A stretch of DNA of 64,000 nt from positions 25,062 to 89,061 of the forward strand of contig NZ_LZTB01000088.1 of assembly GCF_001665685.1 (NCBI RefSeq), given 5' to 3'. The stretch comes from Mycobacterium sp. 852013-50091_SCH5140682. Lineage in GTDB: Bacteria; Actinomycetota; Actinomycetes; Mycobacteriales; Mycobacteriaceae. Below the pieces are notes generated by a model, which saw only the letters and a program-made list of their open reading frames with translations, had not been told where the DNA came from and searched no databases. Shown here in pieces: positions 29,502 through 38,071 of this stretch (positions are counted from its first letter, which is position 1; each line of letters starts with the position of its first letter). Both the position numbers and the translations under genes were made by a program.

Positions 29502-30893
29502 TCAGATGGCCAGCCAGATCAGCCCGGCGGCCGCGAAACCCACGACCGACAGGATGGTCTCAAGCACCGTCCAGGTTTTCAGCGTGTCCTTGACCGACAT
29601 GTTGAAGTAGCGCGACACGATCCAGAACCCGCCGTCGTTGACGTGGCTGGCGATGATCGAGCCTGCGGACACCGCCACCACGATCAGTGCGATCTGGGCG
29701 GGACTGTAATGCCCTGCGCTGATGGAGGTCTCGATGATGCCCGCAGTGGTGACGATCGCCACGGTCGCCGAGCCCTGCGCGATCCGCAGCGCGCAACTGA
29801 TCAGATAGGCCGACAGGATCACGGGCAGTCCTACTTCGGTCATCGAGTCGGCCAGCGCCTTGCCGATCCCGGTGGCACGCAACACCGCCCCGAAGAACGA
29901 GCCGGCACCGACGACGAGCAGGATCATCCCGACGGGACGCAGCGACGCCGCGCTGATCTTGGCTATCTCCGGCGCTGAGATGCCCCGCCGGATTCCCAGC
30001 AGATACAACGCCAGCAGCACCGCGATGGTCAGCGCGATGGCCGGGGTGCCGATCAGGGTGAGGGTCGACCGCAGCCGACCCTCTTTGAGAACCACGTCCG
30101 AGACGGTCGCCGCCAGGATCATGAGCATCGGCGCGAGAATGATGAACGCGATCAGGCCGACCGACGGCGGATTGGCGGTATCGGCCTCGTCCTCTTCCGG
30201 GATCAATTCGTCGGGCACCTCGACCTGGACGCGCTTGCCGATCCATGAACCCCACACCACACCGCTGACGAACCACGCCGGGATACCGCAGGCCAGCCCC
30301 ATGATGATGAGCCAACCGAGGCTTACGTGCAGCAGTCCGGCGGCGGCGACCGGACCGGGGTGCGGCGGCAGGAACGCATGCGTCATCGACAGGCCCGCCA
30401 GCATCGGCATCGCGTAGAGCACCAACGACTTTCCACCGCGCTTGGCCGCCACGTACACCAACGGGGCGAGGATGAAGATGCCGATGTCGAAGAAGATCGG
30501 GATGCCCAGAACCAGGCCGGTGACACCCATCGCCAGCGGAGCGCCCTTGGGGCCGAATAGGTTCAGCAGCCGGGTGGTCAGCACGTCGGCGCCGCCCGAG
30601 CGTTCCAGCATGGCGCCCAGGACGGTGCCCAGCCCGATGATCACCGTGATGTGGCCGAGGATGCTGCCGAAACCCTTCTCCAGCAGCGAATCCCCGGATT
30701 TGGCGGGCGTGCCGACCAGATCGGCCACCGAGATTCCGGCGACCAGCGCGACCGCGATGCTCACCACGATCAGGGCGATGAACGGTTCCAGCTTGAGCTT
30801 GATGATCAACACCAGCAGCAGCGCGATGGAGACGGCAGCCAGGGTCAGCAGTCCGGAGGTGTCGTGCTGCAGCCAGTGCACCATGGTGCTCAT
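29502..30893 (-). CDS. GntP-family sugar-acid permease
   Basis: Proton symporter of 463 residues with about 12-14 membrane helices. Family landmarks are GFGSILGHITVIIGLGTVLGAMLE-like helix, GIPIFFDIGIFILAPLVY, MTHAFLPPHPGPVAAA, and SHVNDGGFWI near the C-terminus, the last three being hallmark GntP motifs. Relatives import gluconate, idonate, D-serine or other hydroxy or amino acids. It is last in a four-gene minus-strand operon (33139-34455, 31526-33133, 30900-31529, then this gene after 6 bases), so it probably imports the operon's substrate, here proposed to be an N-acylated sugar acid. Confidence 0.92.
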   Translation of the reverse strand: MSTMVHWLQHDTSGLLTLAAVSIALLLVLIIKLKLEPFIALIVVSIAVALVAGISVADLVGTPAKSGDSLLEKGFGSILGHITVIIGLGTVLGAMLERSGGADVLTTRLLNLFGPKGAPLAMGVTGLVLGIPIFFDIGIFILAPLVYVAAKRGGKSLVLYAMPMLAGLSMTHAFLPPHPGPVAAAGLLHVSLGWLIIMGLACGIPAWFVSGVVWGSWIGKRVQVEVPDELIPEEDEADTANPPSVGLIAFIILAPMLMILAATVSDVVLKEGRLRSTLTLIGTPAIALTIAVLLALYLLGIRRGISAPEIAKISAASLRPVGMILLVVGAGSFFGAVLRATGIGKALADSMTEVGLPVILSAYLISCALRIAQGSATVAIVTTAGIIETSISAGHYSPAQIALIVVAVSAGSIIASHVNDGGFWIVSRYFNMSVKDTLKTWTVLETILSVVGFAAAGLIWLAI

Positions 30894-30899
30894 GGCGAC

Positions 30900-31529
30900 C
30901 TACTTGCCCATCGCTGCGACGAAACTCGCCGCCCGGCTGGTGATTTCGGCCCAATTGCCAGCCGCGACCTCGGCGGGTGGCACGACGCCGGTTCCGGCAG
31001 TCACCGCCAACGCACCCGCATCGAGATAGGACCGCGCGTTGTCGGCATTGATCCCGCCCGACGGCACCAGATCGACGTCGGGGTACGGGCCGTGAAGATC
31101 GGACAGATACTTCGGCCCCATGCTGCTGGCGGGGAAGATCTTCACCGCCGTGGAACCGAGGTCGACGGCGTGCGCCACTTCGCTCGGGGTGAGTGCACCG
31201 AGGAACACCGGGATCCCGTTGGCCACCGCCACCTCCGCGACAGCGGGGCGAAGCCCGGGCGTCACCAGGAACGCGGCTCCGGCGTCGATCGCCGCCGCGG
31301 CCTGCTCGGCGTTCATCACCGTGCCCACACCCAGCAGGATGCCCGCTCGCGCTACCGCGTCGGCACAGCCTTTGATGTGGTCGAGCACATTCGGTGTGGT
31401 GAAGGTCAATTCGACGGTGCGGATGCCGCCGGCGGCGAGCGCATGGCACAGGTCGGCGGCGTCGGGGATGGTGTCGGCGCGCACCACGGTCAGCACCCGG
31501 TCGGCCCTGAGCGCATCGAGTTCGGTCAT
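30900..31529 (-). CDS. eda: KDPG/KHG aldolase (2-dehydro-3-deoxyphosphogluconate aldolase)
   Basis: Class I aldolase of 209 residues that splits 2-keto-3-deoxy-6-phosphogluconate into pyruvate and glyceraldehyde 3-phosphate. The catalytic Glu lies in TVELTFTTP, the GVGTVMN strand follows, and the Schiff-base Lys is in VKIFPASSMG; VPSGGINADN is the phosphate-binding loop. ATG at 31529 overlaps the stop of the D-aminoacylase gene (ATGA). With a PfkB kinase in the divergent operon it would complete 2-keto-3-deoxygluconate breakdown. 4-hydroxy-2-oxoglutarate aldolase activity is a possible side role. Confidence 0.92.
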   Translation of the reverse strand: MTELDALRADRVLTVVRADTIPDAADLCHALAAGGIRTVELTFTTPNVLDHIKGCADAVARAGILLGVGTVMNAEQAAAAIDAGAAFLVTPGLRPAVAEVAVANGIPVFLGALTPSEVAHAVDLGSTAVKIFPASSMGPKYLSDLHGPYPDVDLVPSGGINADNARSYLDAGALAVTAGTGVVPPAEVAAGNWAEITSRAASFVAAMGK

Positions 31530-33133
31530 CGAGTTCCTCCGTCTGGGTAGCGGCGCAGCGATCGCCCTGCCATCGCACCGGTGAGTTCACCGTCGTCGAG
31601 CGCCAATTGGCCCCGCACGAACACATGGGTGAATCCCGCGGCGGCCTGCCGCGGCTGGTCGTAAGTCGCGGTGTCGGCGACGGTGTCGGGGTTGAACAGC
31701 ACCAGGTCCGCGGCCAAGCCCTCGCGGATGAGACCCCGCTCCACCAACCGCAGCCGACGCGCAGGCCGGCCACTGAGGTGGCCGATGCACTCCTCCAGCG
31801 ACATCAGCCCGAGATCGCGGCAGTAGTGGCCGAGATAACGCGCGAAGGTGCCCCATCCGCGGGGGTGCGGTTTCGCGCCGATCAGCAGCCCGTCGCTGCC
31901 ACCGGTGTGCCGCCGATCTCGCATGATGGTTTGTACGTTCTCCTCGTGTCCGACGTGTTGCAGGATTCCACTGCCGAGTTGGTCCCGGAGCAGAATGTCG
32001 ATGCACACGTCGAACGGCTCGCGGCCTTCCGCCGCGGCGATGCCCGCAATCGTCTGTCCCACATAGTGATTCAACGACGAGTTCTGTACCCCACTGATTT
32101 CGATGGTGTCCCACTCTGCGGTCACCCCGTGACACCCGTCCGATCCGGTGACCTCCAGATGCTCGCGTATGCGTGCCAGCACAGCAGGATCGGTCAACCG
32201 GGTCAGCGTGTCCTCGGTGCTGCCCGCCGATGCCCAGCTCGGCAGGATCGCCGACAACGTGGTGGCCCCGGGCAGATACGGGTAGGTGTCCAGGCTGATG
32301 TCGGCGCCCGCGGCGGCTGCGGCGTCGAGCATCGCGAGCAACTCCGGCGCGCGGCCCTTGTTCGGGCCGAAGTTCAAGGTGGCGTGCGCGAGATGCAGAG
32401 CGCACCCTGACCGGATGGCGAGATCGATCATCTCCGCATAGGCCTGCAGGGCACTCGCACCGTAGGAGCGGTGGTGGGGGGAGAAGTACCCGCCGTGGGA
32501 GGCCACCGTGCGGCACAGTGCCAGCAGTTCGGCGTTGTCGGCGTACATGCCCGGGGTGTAGGTCAGGCCCAGGGACAGGCCGACAGCGCCCTCGGTCATC
32601 GCCTGACCCACGATGCGCTGCATGTCGGCGATCTGAGCGTCCGACGCCGGCGTGTCGTCCCAGCCGACGGCGAGGGCGCGCACCACGCCGTGGGGGACGA
32701 GATAGGCAGCGTTGGTGGCGATTCCGTGATCGAGCCGGTCGAGATACTCGCCGACCGAACGCCAGGTGAAGTCGAAATCGGCCGGATCGGAGTTCCAGCC
32801 GGCGATCTTGCGCCGGACGACGGCCAGTACCTCCGACGTGACCGGCGCGTAGGACAGCCCGTCCTGCCCGAGCACCTCGGTGGTCACGCCCTGGGTGATC
32901 CGGGACGGGTGCGTCGGATTCAACAGAATCTGCAGATCCGAATGGGCGTGCATGTCAATGAATCCGGGCGCGAGGACCAACCCGGCCGCATCGATCACCC
33001 GATCCGCGGCACCTGGGTCATGACCATCCCGATGGATCTCGGCGATGCGGTCGTCGTTGATGAGCACATCGGCCGTATACCGCGGTGTCTCAGTGCCATC
33101 GACGACGGTGGCCGCGCGGATGAGGGTGCGCAT
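31526..33133 (-). CDS. N-acyl-D-amino-acid deacylase (D-aminoacylase family)
   Basis: Amidohydrolase of 535 residues. It has the HxH metal motif GFIDMHAHSDL, the HLAHATLNFG histidine region, TGGSDGLLIG with the catalytic Asp, and the family's KPHPRGWGTFARYLGHY block. Classical D-aminoacylases carry a metal-bridging Cys in GNCGxS; here the same place reads GQDGLS, with Asp instead of Cys, so metal ligation and perhaps substrate differ. ATG at 33133 lies 5 bases after the PLP-enzyme gene. It should remove the acyl group from an N-acyl D-amino acid; N-acetyl-D-glucosaminate is proposed from context. Confidence 0.88.
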   Translation of the reverse strand: MRTLIRAATVVDGTETPRYTADVLINDDRIAEIHRDGHDPGAADRVIDAAGLVLAPGFIDMHAHSDLQILLNPTHPSRITQGVTTEVLGQDGLSYAPVTSEVLAVVRRKIAGWNSDPADFDFTWRSVGEYLDRLDHGIATNAAYLVPHGVVRALAVGWDDTPASDAQIADMQRIVGQAMTEGAVGLSLGLTYTPGMYADNAELLALCRTVASHGGYFSPHHRSYGASALQAYAEMIDLAIRSGCALHLAHATLNFGPNKGRAPELLAMLDAAAAAGADISLDTYPYLPGATTLSAILPSWASAGSTEDTLTRLTDPAVLARIREHLEVTGSDGCHGVTAEWDTIEISGVQNSSLNHYVGQTIAGIAAAEGREPFDVCIDILLRDQLGSGILQHVGHEENVQTIMRDRRHTGGSDGLLIGAKPHPRGWGTFARYLGHYCRDLGLMSLEECIGHLSGRPARRLRLVERGLIREGLAADLVLFNPDTVADTATYDQPRQAAAGFTHVFVRGQLALDDGELTGAMAGRSLRRYPDGGTR

Positions 33134-33138
33134 CGGAT

Positions 33139-34455
33139 TCAGAAGTAGGTGCGGATGAGGTCGACGACGGGCGGATCGTCGCCGTCGCCGGCCAGCACCG
33201 GGATCCAGCGCCACTTGTCGAATGCCGTGCACGGGTGCGAAAGTCCTAGCCGCACAACATCACCGATGCGCAGATCGGAGTCCGGGGGGATGCGCAGGAA
33301 CGCATGCTGATCGTTGACCGCGGTGATCGTCGCATCGGTGAGCGGGCGGGCCGGAGCGCCGAGATCTGGGGCGACGAGCTGTGGGATCGGCAGCCCCTCA
33401 TCGAAGGGGACGTCGCGTTTGCCGGCGTCGAGGAGTGCCAGACCGGGTTCCGGTCGCGACACCACGCGGGCCCACGTGTGCATCGCCGACCGCAGCTGGT
33501 AGTGGTGTTCCGGGTCGCGCGCGAATGGTGTTATCCCGGTATAGAACCCGTCGTCGTGGATGATCGCGGCTCCGGCGCGGACCACCACATGGGTCCGGCC
33601 ACCGGCCAGCGGCGCCAGGATCTCGGCGACAACGTCGAAATACGCGCTGCCGCCTGCGGTCACGTACACGTCACCGTCGGATGGGTAGTGTCCGGCGGAC
33701 TCGATCCGGTTGTGCAGGGCCGCGATGTCCTGCAGGTACGCGCGCACCCGTGCCAATGATTGCGGCGACGAGTCGTGTGCCAGCGCGCCCTCGTAACCGG
33801 ACACGCCTGCCACCCGCAGCACGGGGCTTGCGGCAATCCGCTTGGCGACCGCCGTCGCTTCCTCGACCGTGCGTGCTCCGGTTCGTCCGCCTGCCGCGCC
33901 CAGTTCGACGAGTACCGGGATGGGCCGGGGGACGGGCACGTCGGTGAGCGCGCGCTCCATCGCGTCGACAGTGCCGGGGGAGTCGGCCCAGGTGAGCACC
34001 TCCAGCTCGGCGTGCTCGGTCATCGCCTGGGCCAGCCACCGCAGTGCACCCGGATCCACCAGGGCGTTGGCCAGCTGGATGCGCCGCACGCCGAAATGCA
34101 CGCCCACGCGCACCTGGCTGGCCGTGGCCAACGTGACTCCCCATGCGCCGCTGCGTACCTGCCGGTCCCACAGAACCGGCGACATGGTGGTCTTGCCGTG
34201 CGGCGCCAGTTCGACACCGCGGTCGGCGCACCACTGCGCCATGGCGGCCACATTCGCCTCAAGGGCCGAATCGTCGAGCGTCATCACCGGTGTCATGAAC
34301 GACGACAGTCGTGGCCCGGTCGCCAGGAATTCGGCGGTGGTGAGACCAGCCGCCGTAGCGGGCAGCGCCTTATCCAGTAGAGACAGCCGCTCGGCCGCCA
34401 TGGCCTGCACTGCCTGGGCGTCCAGCGTCGGCTCGCTGCGCGTCGTCATCGTCAT
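33139..34455 (-). CDS. fold-III PLP enzyme (DSD1 / D-threonine-aldolase-like dehydratase or deaminase)
   Basis: Protein of 438 residues. An alanine-racemase-like barrel carries the PLP lysine K88 in PHGKTTMSP; the C-terminal beta domain has HPCTAFDKW, where His and Cys bind the metal in eukaryotic-type D-serine dehydratases. Such enzymes remove water and ammonia from D-hydroxy amino acids to give 2-keto acids through an enamine. In this operon the fitting reaction is D-glucosaminate to 2-keto-3-deoxygluconate plus ammonia. It is the first gene of the minus operon, divergent from the kinase gene; a palindromic operator lies between. D-serine or D-threonine remains possible. Confidence 0.85.
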   Translation of the reverse strand: MTMTTRSEPTLDAQAVQAMAAERLSLLDKALPATAAGLTTAEFLATGPRLSSFMTPVMTLDDSALEANVAAMAQWCADRGVELAPHGKTTMSPVLWDRQVRSGAWGVTLATASQVRVGVHFGVRRIQLANALVDPGALRWLAQAMTEHAELEVLTWADSPGTVDAMERALTDVPVPRPIPVLVELGAAGGRTGARTVEEATAVAKRIAASPVLRVAGVSGYEGALAHDSSPQSLARVRAYLQDIAALHNRIESAGHYPSDGDVYVTAGGSAYFDVVAEILAPLAGGRTHVVVRAGAAIIHDDGFYTGITPFARDPEHHYQLRSAMHTWARVVSRPEPGLALLDAGKRDVPFDEGLPIPQLVAPDLGAPARPLTDATITAVNDQHAFLRIPPDSDLRIGDVVRLGLSHPCTAFDKWRWIPVLAGDGDDPPVVDLIRTYF

Positions 34456-34478
34456 TTCCCCCGCATCTACCTGCTATG

Positions 34479-34504
34479 TTGCATATAGTGCAATCAGAGT
34501 TGCA
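34479..34504. promoter_or_regulatory. palindromic operator between the two catabolic operons
   Basis: A perfect inverted repeat TTGCA-TATAG-TGCAA (34479-34493), with a further TTGCA half-site at 34500-34504, 21 bases (two helical turns) from the first. It lies upstream of both divergent operons. The best candidate ligand is the IclR-type regulator encoded at 35606. Confidence 0.6.
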
Positions 34505-34517
34505 AATTTTGGTGTGA

Positions 34518-34530
34518 CATGTTTAACATG
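34518..34530. promoter_or_regulatory. second short palindrome in the same divergent promoter
   Basis: CATGTT-T-AACATG, perfect 6-bp arms around one base, 43 bases before the kinase start. It may be a second regulator site or part of the kinase promoter. No consensus is recognised. Confidence 0.4.
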
Positions 34531-34572
34531 GCGCCGACGCCGCGTCAATCCTCTACCCACCGAAGGACGGCT

Positions 34573-35601
34573 GTGCAGCAACCGACCACAAACCCCGTCC
34601 GGGGTGTCGCATGCCTCGGTGAGCCGCTGGTGCTGACATCTGATGCGGATCCGCACCTGGCCGGTACTCACGCTGGACTGCACCTGGCTGGCGCGGAAGC
34701 CAACGTGGCGGCCGGCCTCGTCGCCTGGGGCATCCCCGCCGCCTTCGTCGGCCGCCTCGGCGACGATGATTTCGGCGCCTTGATCCGATCCGAGCTGATC
34801 GCCCGCGGGGTCGACGTGTCCGCCGTCGAGATCGACCTGACCCGGCCCACGGGGCACTACTCGAAGGTCACCGCCCCCGACGAGACCGGCGAGCCGCAAA
34901 CTGTCAGCCGTTACACCAGATCCGGTTCGGCTGCGTCGGCGATGACGCCGGCGTTCCTCGATGCGCCTGCCCTGGCGGCGGCCTTCGCGCGCGCGTCGGT
35001 GGTGCACTGCAGCGGCATCACGGCGGCCCTTTCCGATACCTGCCTGGCGATGATGCGTCGGCTGCTGACCGACCGGCCCGGCATCACCGGGCAGATGAGT
35101 TTCGACGTGAACTGGCGTGAACAGCTATGGCCTGACGGCGATCCCGCGCAGGTGGTCGACCTGGCCAACCGCGCCGATCTGGTCCTGGTCGGTGCGGACG
35201 AGGCGCTGCGGGTCATGGGCACCGCCGACCCGGCTGCGTTGCGCCACATCCTGCCTGCACCGGACACGCTGGTCATCAAAGACGGTGCCAGCAGGGCCAT
35301 CGCCGTCGACCGTGCCGGCGCCACGATCATCGTCCCCGCGTTGAACGTCGAGGTGGTCGAACCGGTCGGCGCCGGCGACGCATTCGCCGCCGGTTTTCTC
35401 AGCGGAGTTGTGCGCGGCGAGGATACGGCCACCTGCCTGCGTCGCGGCCACCTCGGTGCGGCGGTCACCTTGACCGTGGTCGCCGACTCGGCCCCGCCGC
35501 CGCCGGAAGACCTGGCCCGGCAACTGCTCACCTGCTCAGAACGCCAATGGGCGGCCACGACCGTCACCACATCGGGCATTTCGGTGCAGGACAAGGTCTG
35601 A
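34573..35601 (+). CDS. PfkB-family sugar kinase (probable 2-keto-3-deoxygluconate kinase)
   Basis: Ribokinase-like kinase of 342 residues. It has the N-terminal GGxE-like LAGAEANVAAGLVAWG substrate segment, GRLGDDDFGALIRSEL, and the catalytic EPVGAGDAFAAGFLSG with the base Asp. Neighbouring KDPG aldolase makes phosphorylation of 2-keto-3-deoxygluconate the likely reaction. GTG at 34573 is chosen because GAAGGA precedes it by 6 bases; an in-frame ATG at 34519 falls inside the second palindrome. It leads the plus-strand operon kinase-iclR-ridA, with 4 bases to the regulator. Confidence 0.85.
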   Translation: MQQPTTNPVRGVACLGEPLVLTSDADPHLAGTHAGLHLAGAEANVAAGLVAWGIPAAFVGRLGDDDFGALIRSELIARGVDVSAVEIDLTRPTGHYSKVTAPDETGEPQTVSRYTRSGSAASAMTPAFLDAPALAAAFARASVVHCSGITAALSDTCLAMMRRLLTDRPGITGQMSFDVNWREQLWPDGDPAQVVDLANRADLVLVGADEALRVMGTADPAALRHILPAPDTLVIKDGASRAIAVDRAGATIIVPALNVEVVEPVGAGDAFAAGFLSGVVRGEDTATCLRRGHLGAAVTLTVVADSAPPPPEDLARQLLTCSERQWAATTVTTSGISVQDKV

Positions 35602-35605
35602 TCAC

Positions 35606-36355
35606 GTGAGCCAGAGCCTCGCCCGCGCACTGCACCTGCTGATCCATCTCGGCCGTGGTCCAGCCACCCTGGACGAACTCGCCGCAGCCACCGACGTGCA
35701 CAAGACCACCGTGCTACGGCTGCTGCGCACCCTGGCCGACGAGCGATTCGCCTTCCGCGACCACGACAACCGCTACCACCTCGGGTCACGGATCTTCGAG
35801 CTTGCCGAATACGGCGCCGACCAGCGCGAGATCCGGCAGATCGCCTCGCGGCACCTCGTCGAGTTCAACCGCACCTACGGTCGCACCACGCACGTCGCCG
35901 CCATGGAAGGCGACAGTGTCGTCTACATCGACAAACTCGAATCGCACGACCTTATCAGGATGTACTCACGAATCGGCTTGAGCGCCAACCTGAATTCCAC
36001 CGCGGTGGCCAAGGTGATCCTGGCTGACCTTCCGGATGCCGAGCTACGGCCGATCGTGGCGGCCATGGACTTCACGAAGCGTGCCGCCAACACCATCACC
36101 ACCCCCGAGGAGTACTGGCGCGAGATCGAATCCGTCCGCGCCCAAGGCTGGGCCCAGGATCGCGAGGAGAACGAGCCGTCGATCAACTGCATCGGCGTGC
36201 CCGTTCGCGGCGCGTCCGGCAAGGTCGTCGCCGCGGTGTCGGTATCGGTACCCGAGGTGGTGTTGCCCTTCGATCAGCTCCTCGAGCTGCTCGAGCCCCT
36301 GCAGGCCGTATGCCAACGGATCTCCGCCGACTGCGGCTATCGGCCGCGTTCATGA
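35606..36355 (+). CDS. IclR-family transcriptional regulator
   Basis: Protein of 249 residues. The N-terminal winged helix-turn-helix is TLDELAAATDVHKTTVLRLLRTLADE; the C-terminal effector domain has TTHVAAMEGDSVVYIDKLE and EENEPSINCIGVPVRGASG, typical of IclR. Sitting in the catabolic operon, it probably controls both divergent transcripts through the TTGCA palindrome and senses a pathway intermediate, perhaps 2-keto-3-deoxygluconate as KdgR does. The GTG start is 4 bases after the kinase stop. Confidence 0.93.
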   Translation: MSQSLARALHLLIHLGRGPATLDELAAATDVHKTTVLRLLRTLADERFAFRDHDNRYHLGSRIFELAEYGADQREIRQIASRHLVEFNRTYGRTTHVAAMEGDSVVYIDKLESHDLIRMYSRIGLSANLNSTAVAKVILADLPDAELRPIVAAMDFTKRAANTITTPEEYWREIESVRAQGWAQDREENEPSINCIGVPVRGASGKVVAAVSVSVPEVVLPFDQLLELLEPLQAVCQRISADCGYRPRS

Positions 36356-36394
36356 ACCCATCACCGGGAAGCACGAAAAACGAGAGGTAGCACC

Positions 36395-36799
36395 ATGTCT
36401 GACTCACAGGTCATCCGCACCGACGGCGCTCCGGCGCCCGCCCACACCTTCAGCCAGGGCATCCGCAAGGGCGGACTGCTGCAGGTTTCCGGCCAGGGCC
36501 CGATGGACCCGGCGACCAACACCTACATCGGCGAGGGCGACGTGAAAGCGCAGACCCGTCGCACCCTGGAAAACGTCAAGGCGATCCTGGCCGCGGGCGG
36601 CGCAGGGGTCGACGACGTCCTGATGTTCCGTGTCTACCTCACCAAGCGCGAGGACTTCGCGGCCATGAACGAGGTCTACGGCGAATTCATCGCCGAGAAC
36701 GTCAAGTCCGACCAGCTGCCCTGCCGGACAACGGTTTTCGTTGATCTGCCACACGAAGTGATGCTGGTCGAGATCGACGCGCTCGCTGCCGTCGGCTGA
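36395..36799 (+). CDS. ridA: RidA-family enamine/imine deaminase
   Basis: YjgF/Rid protein of 134 residues, normally a trimer. The carboxylate-binding Arg is in LPCRTTVFVDLP and the catalytic-region Glu in VMLVEIDALA. RidA hydrolyses reactive enamines and imines released by PLP dehydratases, so it fits as partner of the DSD1-like enzyme. GAGAGGTAG precedes the ATG. It ends the plus operon and converges on the MpaB-family gene with 5 bases between stops. Confidence 0.92.
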   Translation: MSDSQVIRTDGAPAPAHTFSQGIRKGGLLQVSGQGPMDPATNTYIGEGDVKAQTRRTLENVKAILAAGGAGVDDVLMFRVYLTKREDFAAMNEVYGEFIAENVKSDQLPCRTTVFVDLPHEVMLVEIDALAAVG

Positions 36800-36804
36800 T
36801 CCGA

Positions 36805-37839
36805 CTAGGCGGCGCTGGTTCGGCGCTGGGCCGGCTTCTTTGCCGGCCGCAGCACCGACAGTGAGAACGTCGTGTGCACCAGCGAACCCGCCCGGTCCAA
36901 CAGCGTCTTGCGCTGCGGTAGATAGTGCATCGGCATACCGCGGCGTTCCCGTGGCGGCGCCATGAAGCTCGGTGCCTCGACCAGGGGAGCGTCGGCCGGG
37001 ATCTTGCCCGACGCGCGCCGGTAGGCCGACAGCGCGCGTGGATGCAGCCGGATCTCGTCGGGCACGGCCACGAAGGCCAGTTCGACGAGCTTGCCGAAGA
37101 TCCGGAGCAACACCTCGTCACCGGGAGTCCAGCGCATCCCGGCCTTCTCGCGCAACGTCGGGTCGAACAGACCGGCGGCGATCCACCGCTGCGCCCCGAC
37201 CAACGGTCGGAACAGTTGATCCCAGACCGGGGTCGGCATCAGGACGAACCAGGGTTTGGGAATCCGGATGTTGAAGATGTCGAGCGTGGCCCGGTTGATC
37301 TCGAGCTCGTCTCGGCACTTGGCGTCCCAGTACTCCTGGAAGTCCTCCCAGGTGTCGGGCACCGGCCGCATGCTCATGCCGTACATGCGGTACCACTGCA
37401 CGTGCTCGTCGAACAGCTGACGTTTCTCGGCCTCGGTGAGCCCGCCGCAGAAGTACTCGGCGGTCTTGAGAATCAGCATGAAGAACGTGGCGTGGGCCCA
37501 GTAGAACGTCTCAGGGTTCAGCGCGTGATAGCGCCTGCCGTGGGCGTCGACGCCCTTGATGGTGGTGTGGAAGGCCTTGATCTGTGCTCCGGTCTGAGCG
37601 GCGCGCTCACCGTCGTAGACCACGCCCATGATCGGGTACACCGACCGTGCTATCCGCTGCAACGGTTCGCGCAGCAAAATCGAATGCTCCTCAACACCGG
37701 CGCCCAGCTCGGGGTACATGTTCTGGATGGCGCCGATCCACACGCCGAGCATCCCGGTGCGCAGGTCGCCGAAGTATTTCCACGTCAGCGAGTCCGGGCC
37801 CAGCGGGTCCGACTCAGGGTGCGCTGCTCTCGCGGTCAT
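36805..37839 (-). CDS. MpaB/DUF2236 family oxygenase-like protein
   Basis: Protein of 344 residues of the DUF2236 (oxygenase MpaB, latex-clearing-protein-like) family and the Rv1645c position. Family features are RIARSVYPIMGVVYD, the helix with FYWAHATFF in which His would be an axial haem ligand, and YGMSMRPVPDTWEDFQEYW. Haem binding and oxygenase activity are known for a few relatives and are inferred here. Two palindromes lie in its promoter (37850-37861, 37900-37915), suggesting control by a repressor encoded elsewhere. Confidence 0.85.
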   Translation of the reverse strand: MTARAAHPESDPLGPDSLTWKYFGDLRTGMLGVWIGAIQNMYPELGAGVEEHSILLREPLQRIARSVYPIMGVVYDGERAAQTGAQIKAFHTTIKGVDAHGRRYHALNPETFYWAHATFFMLILKTAEYFCGGLTEAEKRQLFDEHVQWYRMYGMSMRPVPDTWEDFQEYWDAKCRDELEINRATLDIFNIRIPKPWFVLMPTPVWDQLFRPLVGAQRWIAAGLFDPTLREKAGMRWTPGDEVLLRIFGKLVELAFVAVPDEIRLHPRALSAYRRASGKIPADAPLVEAPSFMAPPRERRGMPMHYLPQRKTLLDRAGSLVHTTFSLSVLRPAKKPAQRRTSAA

Positions 37840-37849
37840 CGTGTCCTCG

Positions 37850-37915
37850 TTGACTTGTCAATGACTCAGGCCGTGCGGTCTGCCACCCACGATAGTGATG
37901 ACAACATGCGTTGTC
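37850..37915 (-). promoter_or_regulatory. two palindromes upstream of the MpaB-family gene
   Basis: TTGAC-TT-GTCAA (37850-37861) begins 10 bases before the start codon, and GACAAC-ATGC-GTTGTC (37900-37915) lies 38 bases farther upstream. Both are perfect and share the GTCAA/TTGTC character of TetR-type sites. No TetR gene is adjacent in the window. The rest of the 232-base gap (37840-38071) shows no gene. Confidence 0.5.
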
Positions 37916-38071
37916 TACGAACGCGCCGCGCGTCGCCGCGCAGTGTTACGCGGTGGAAATCGGCTCGCCGCACGGGTGTGACCTGCGCAGTCACCGGCAG
38001 GAGTGGGAGTGTGAGCAAGGCGGCGCGCGGCGTGATTGCCGGTCCGCGGAAGCGCCACATACTCTTGCGCT

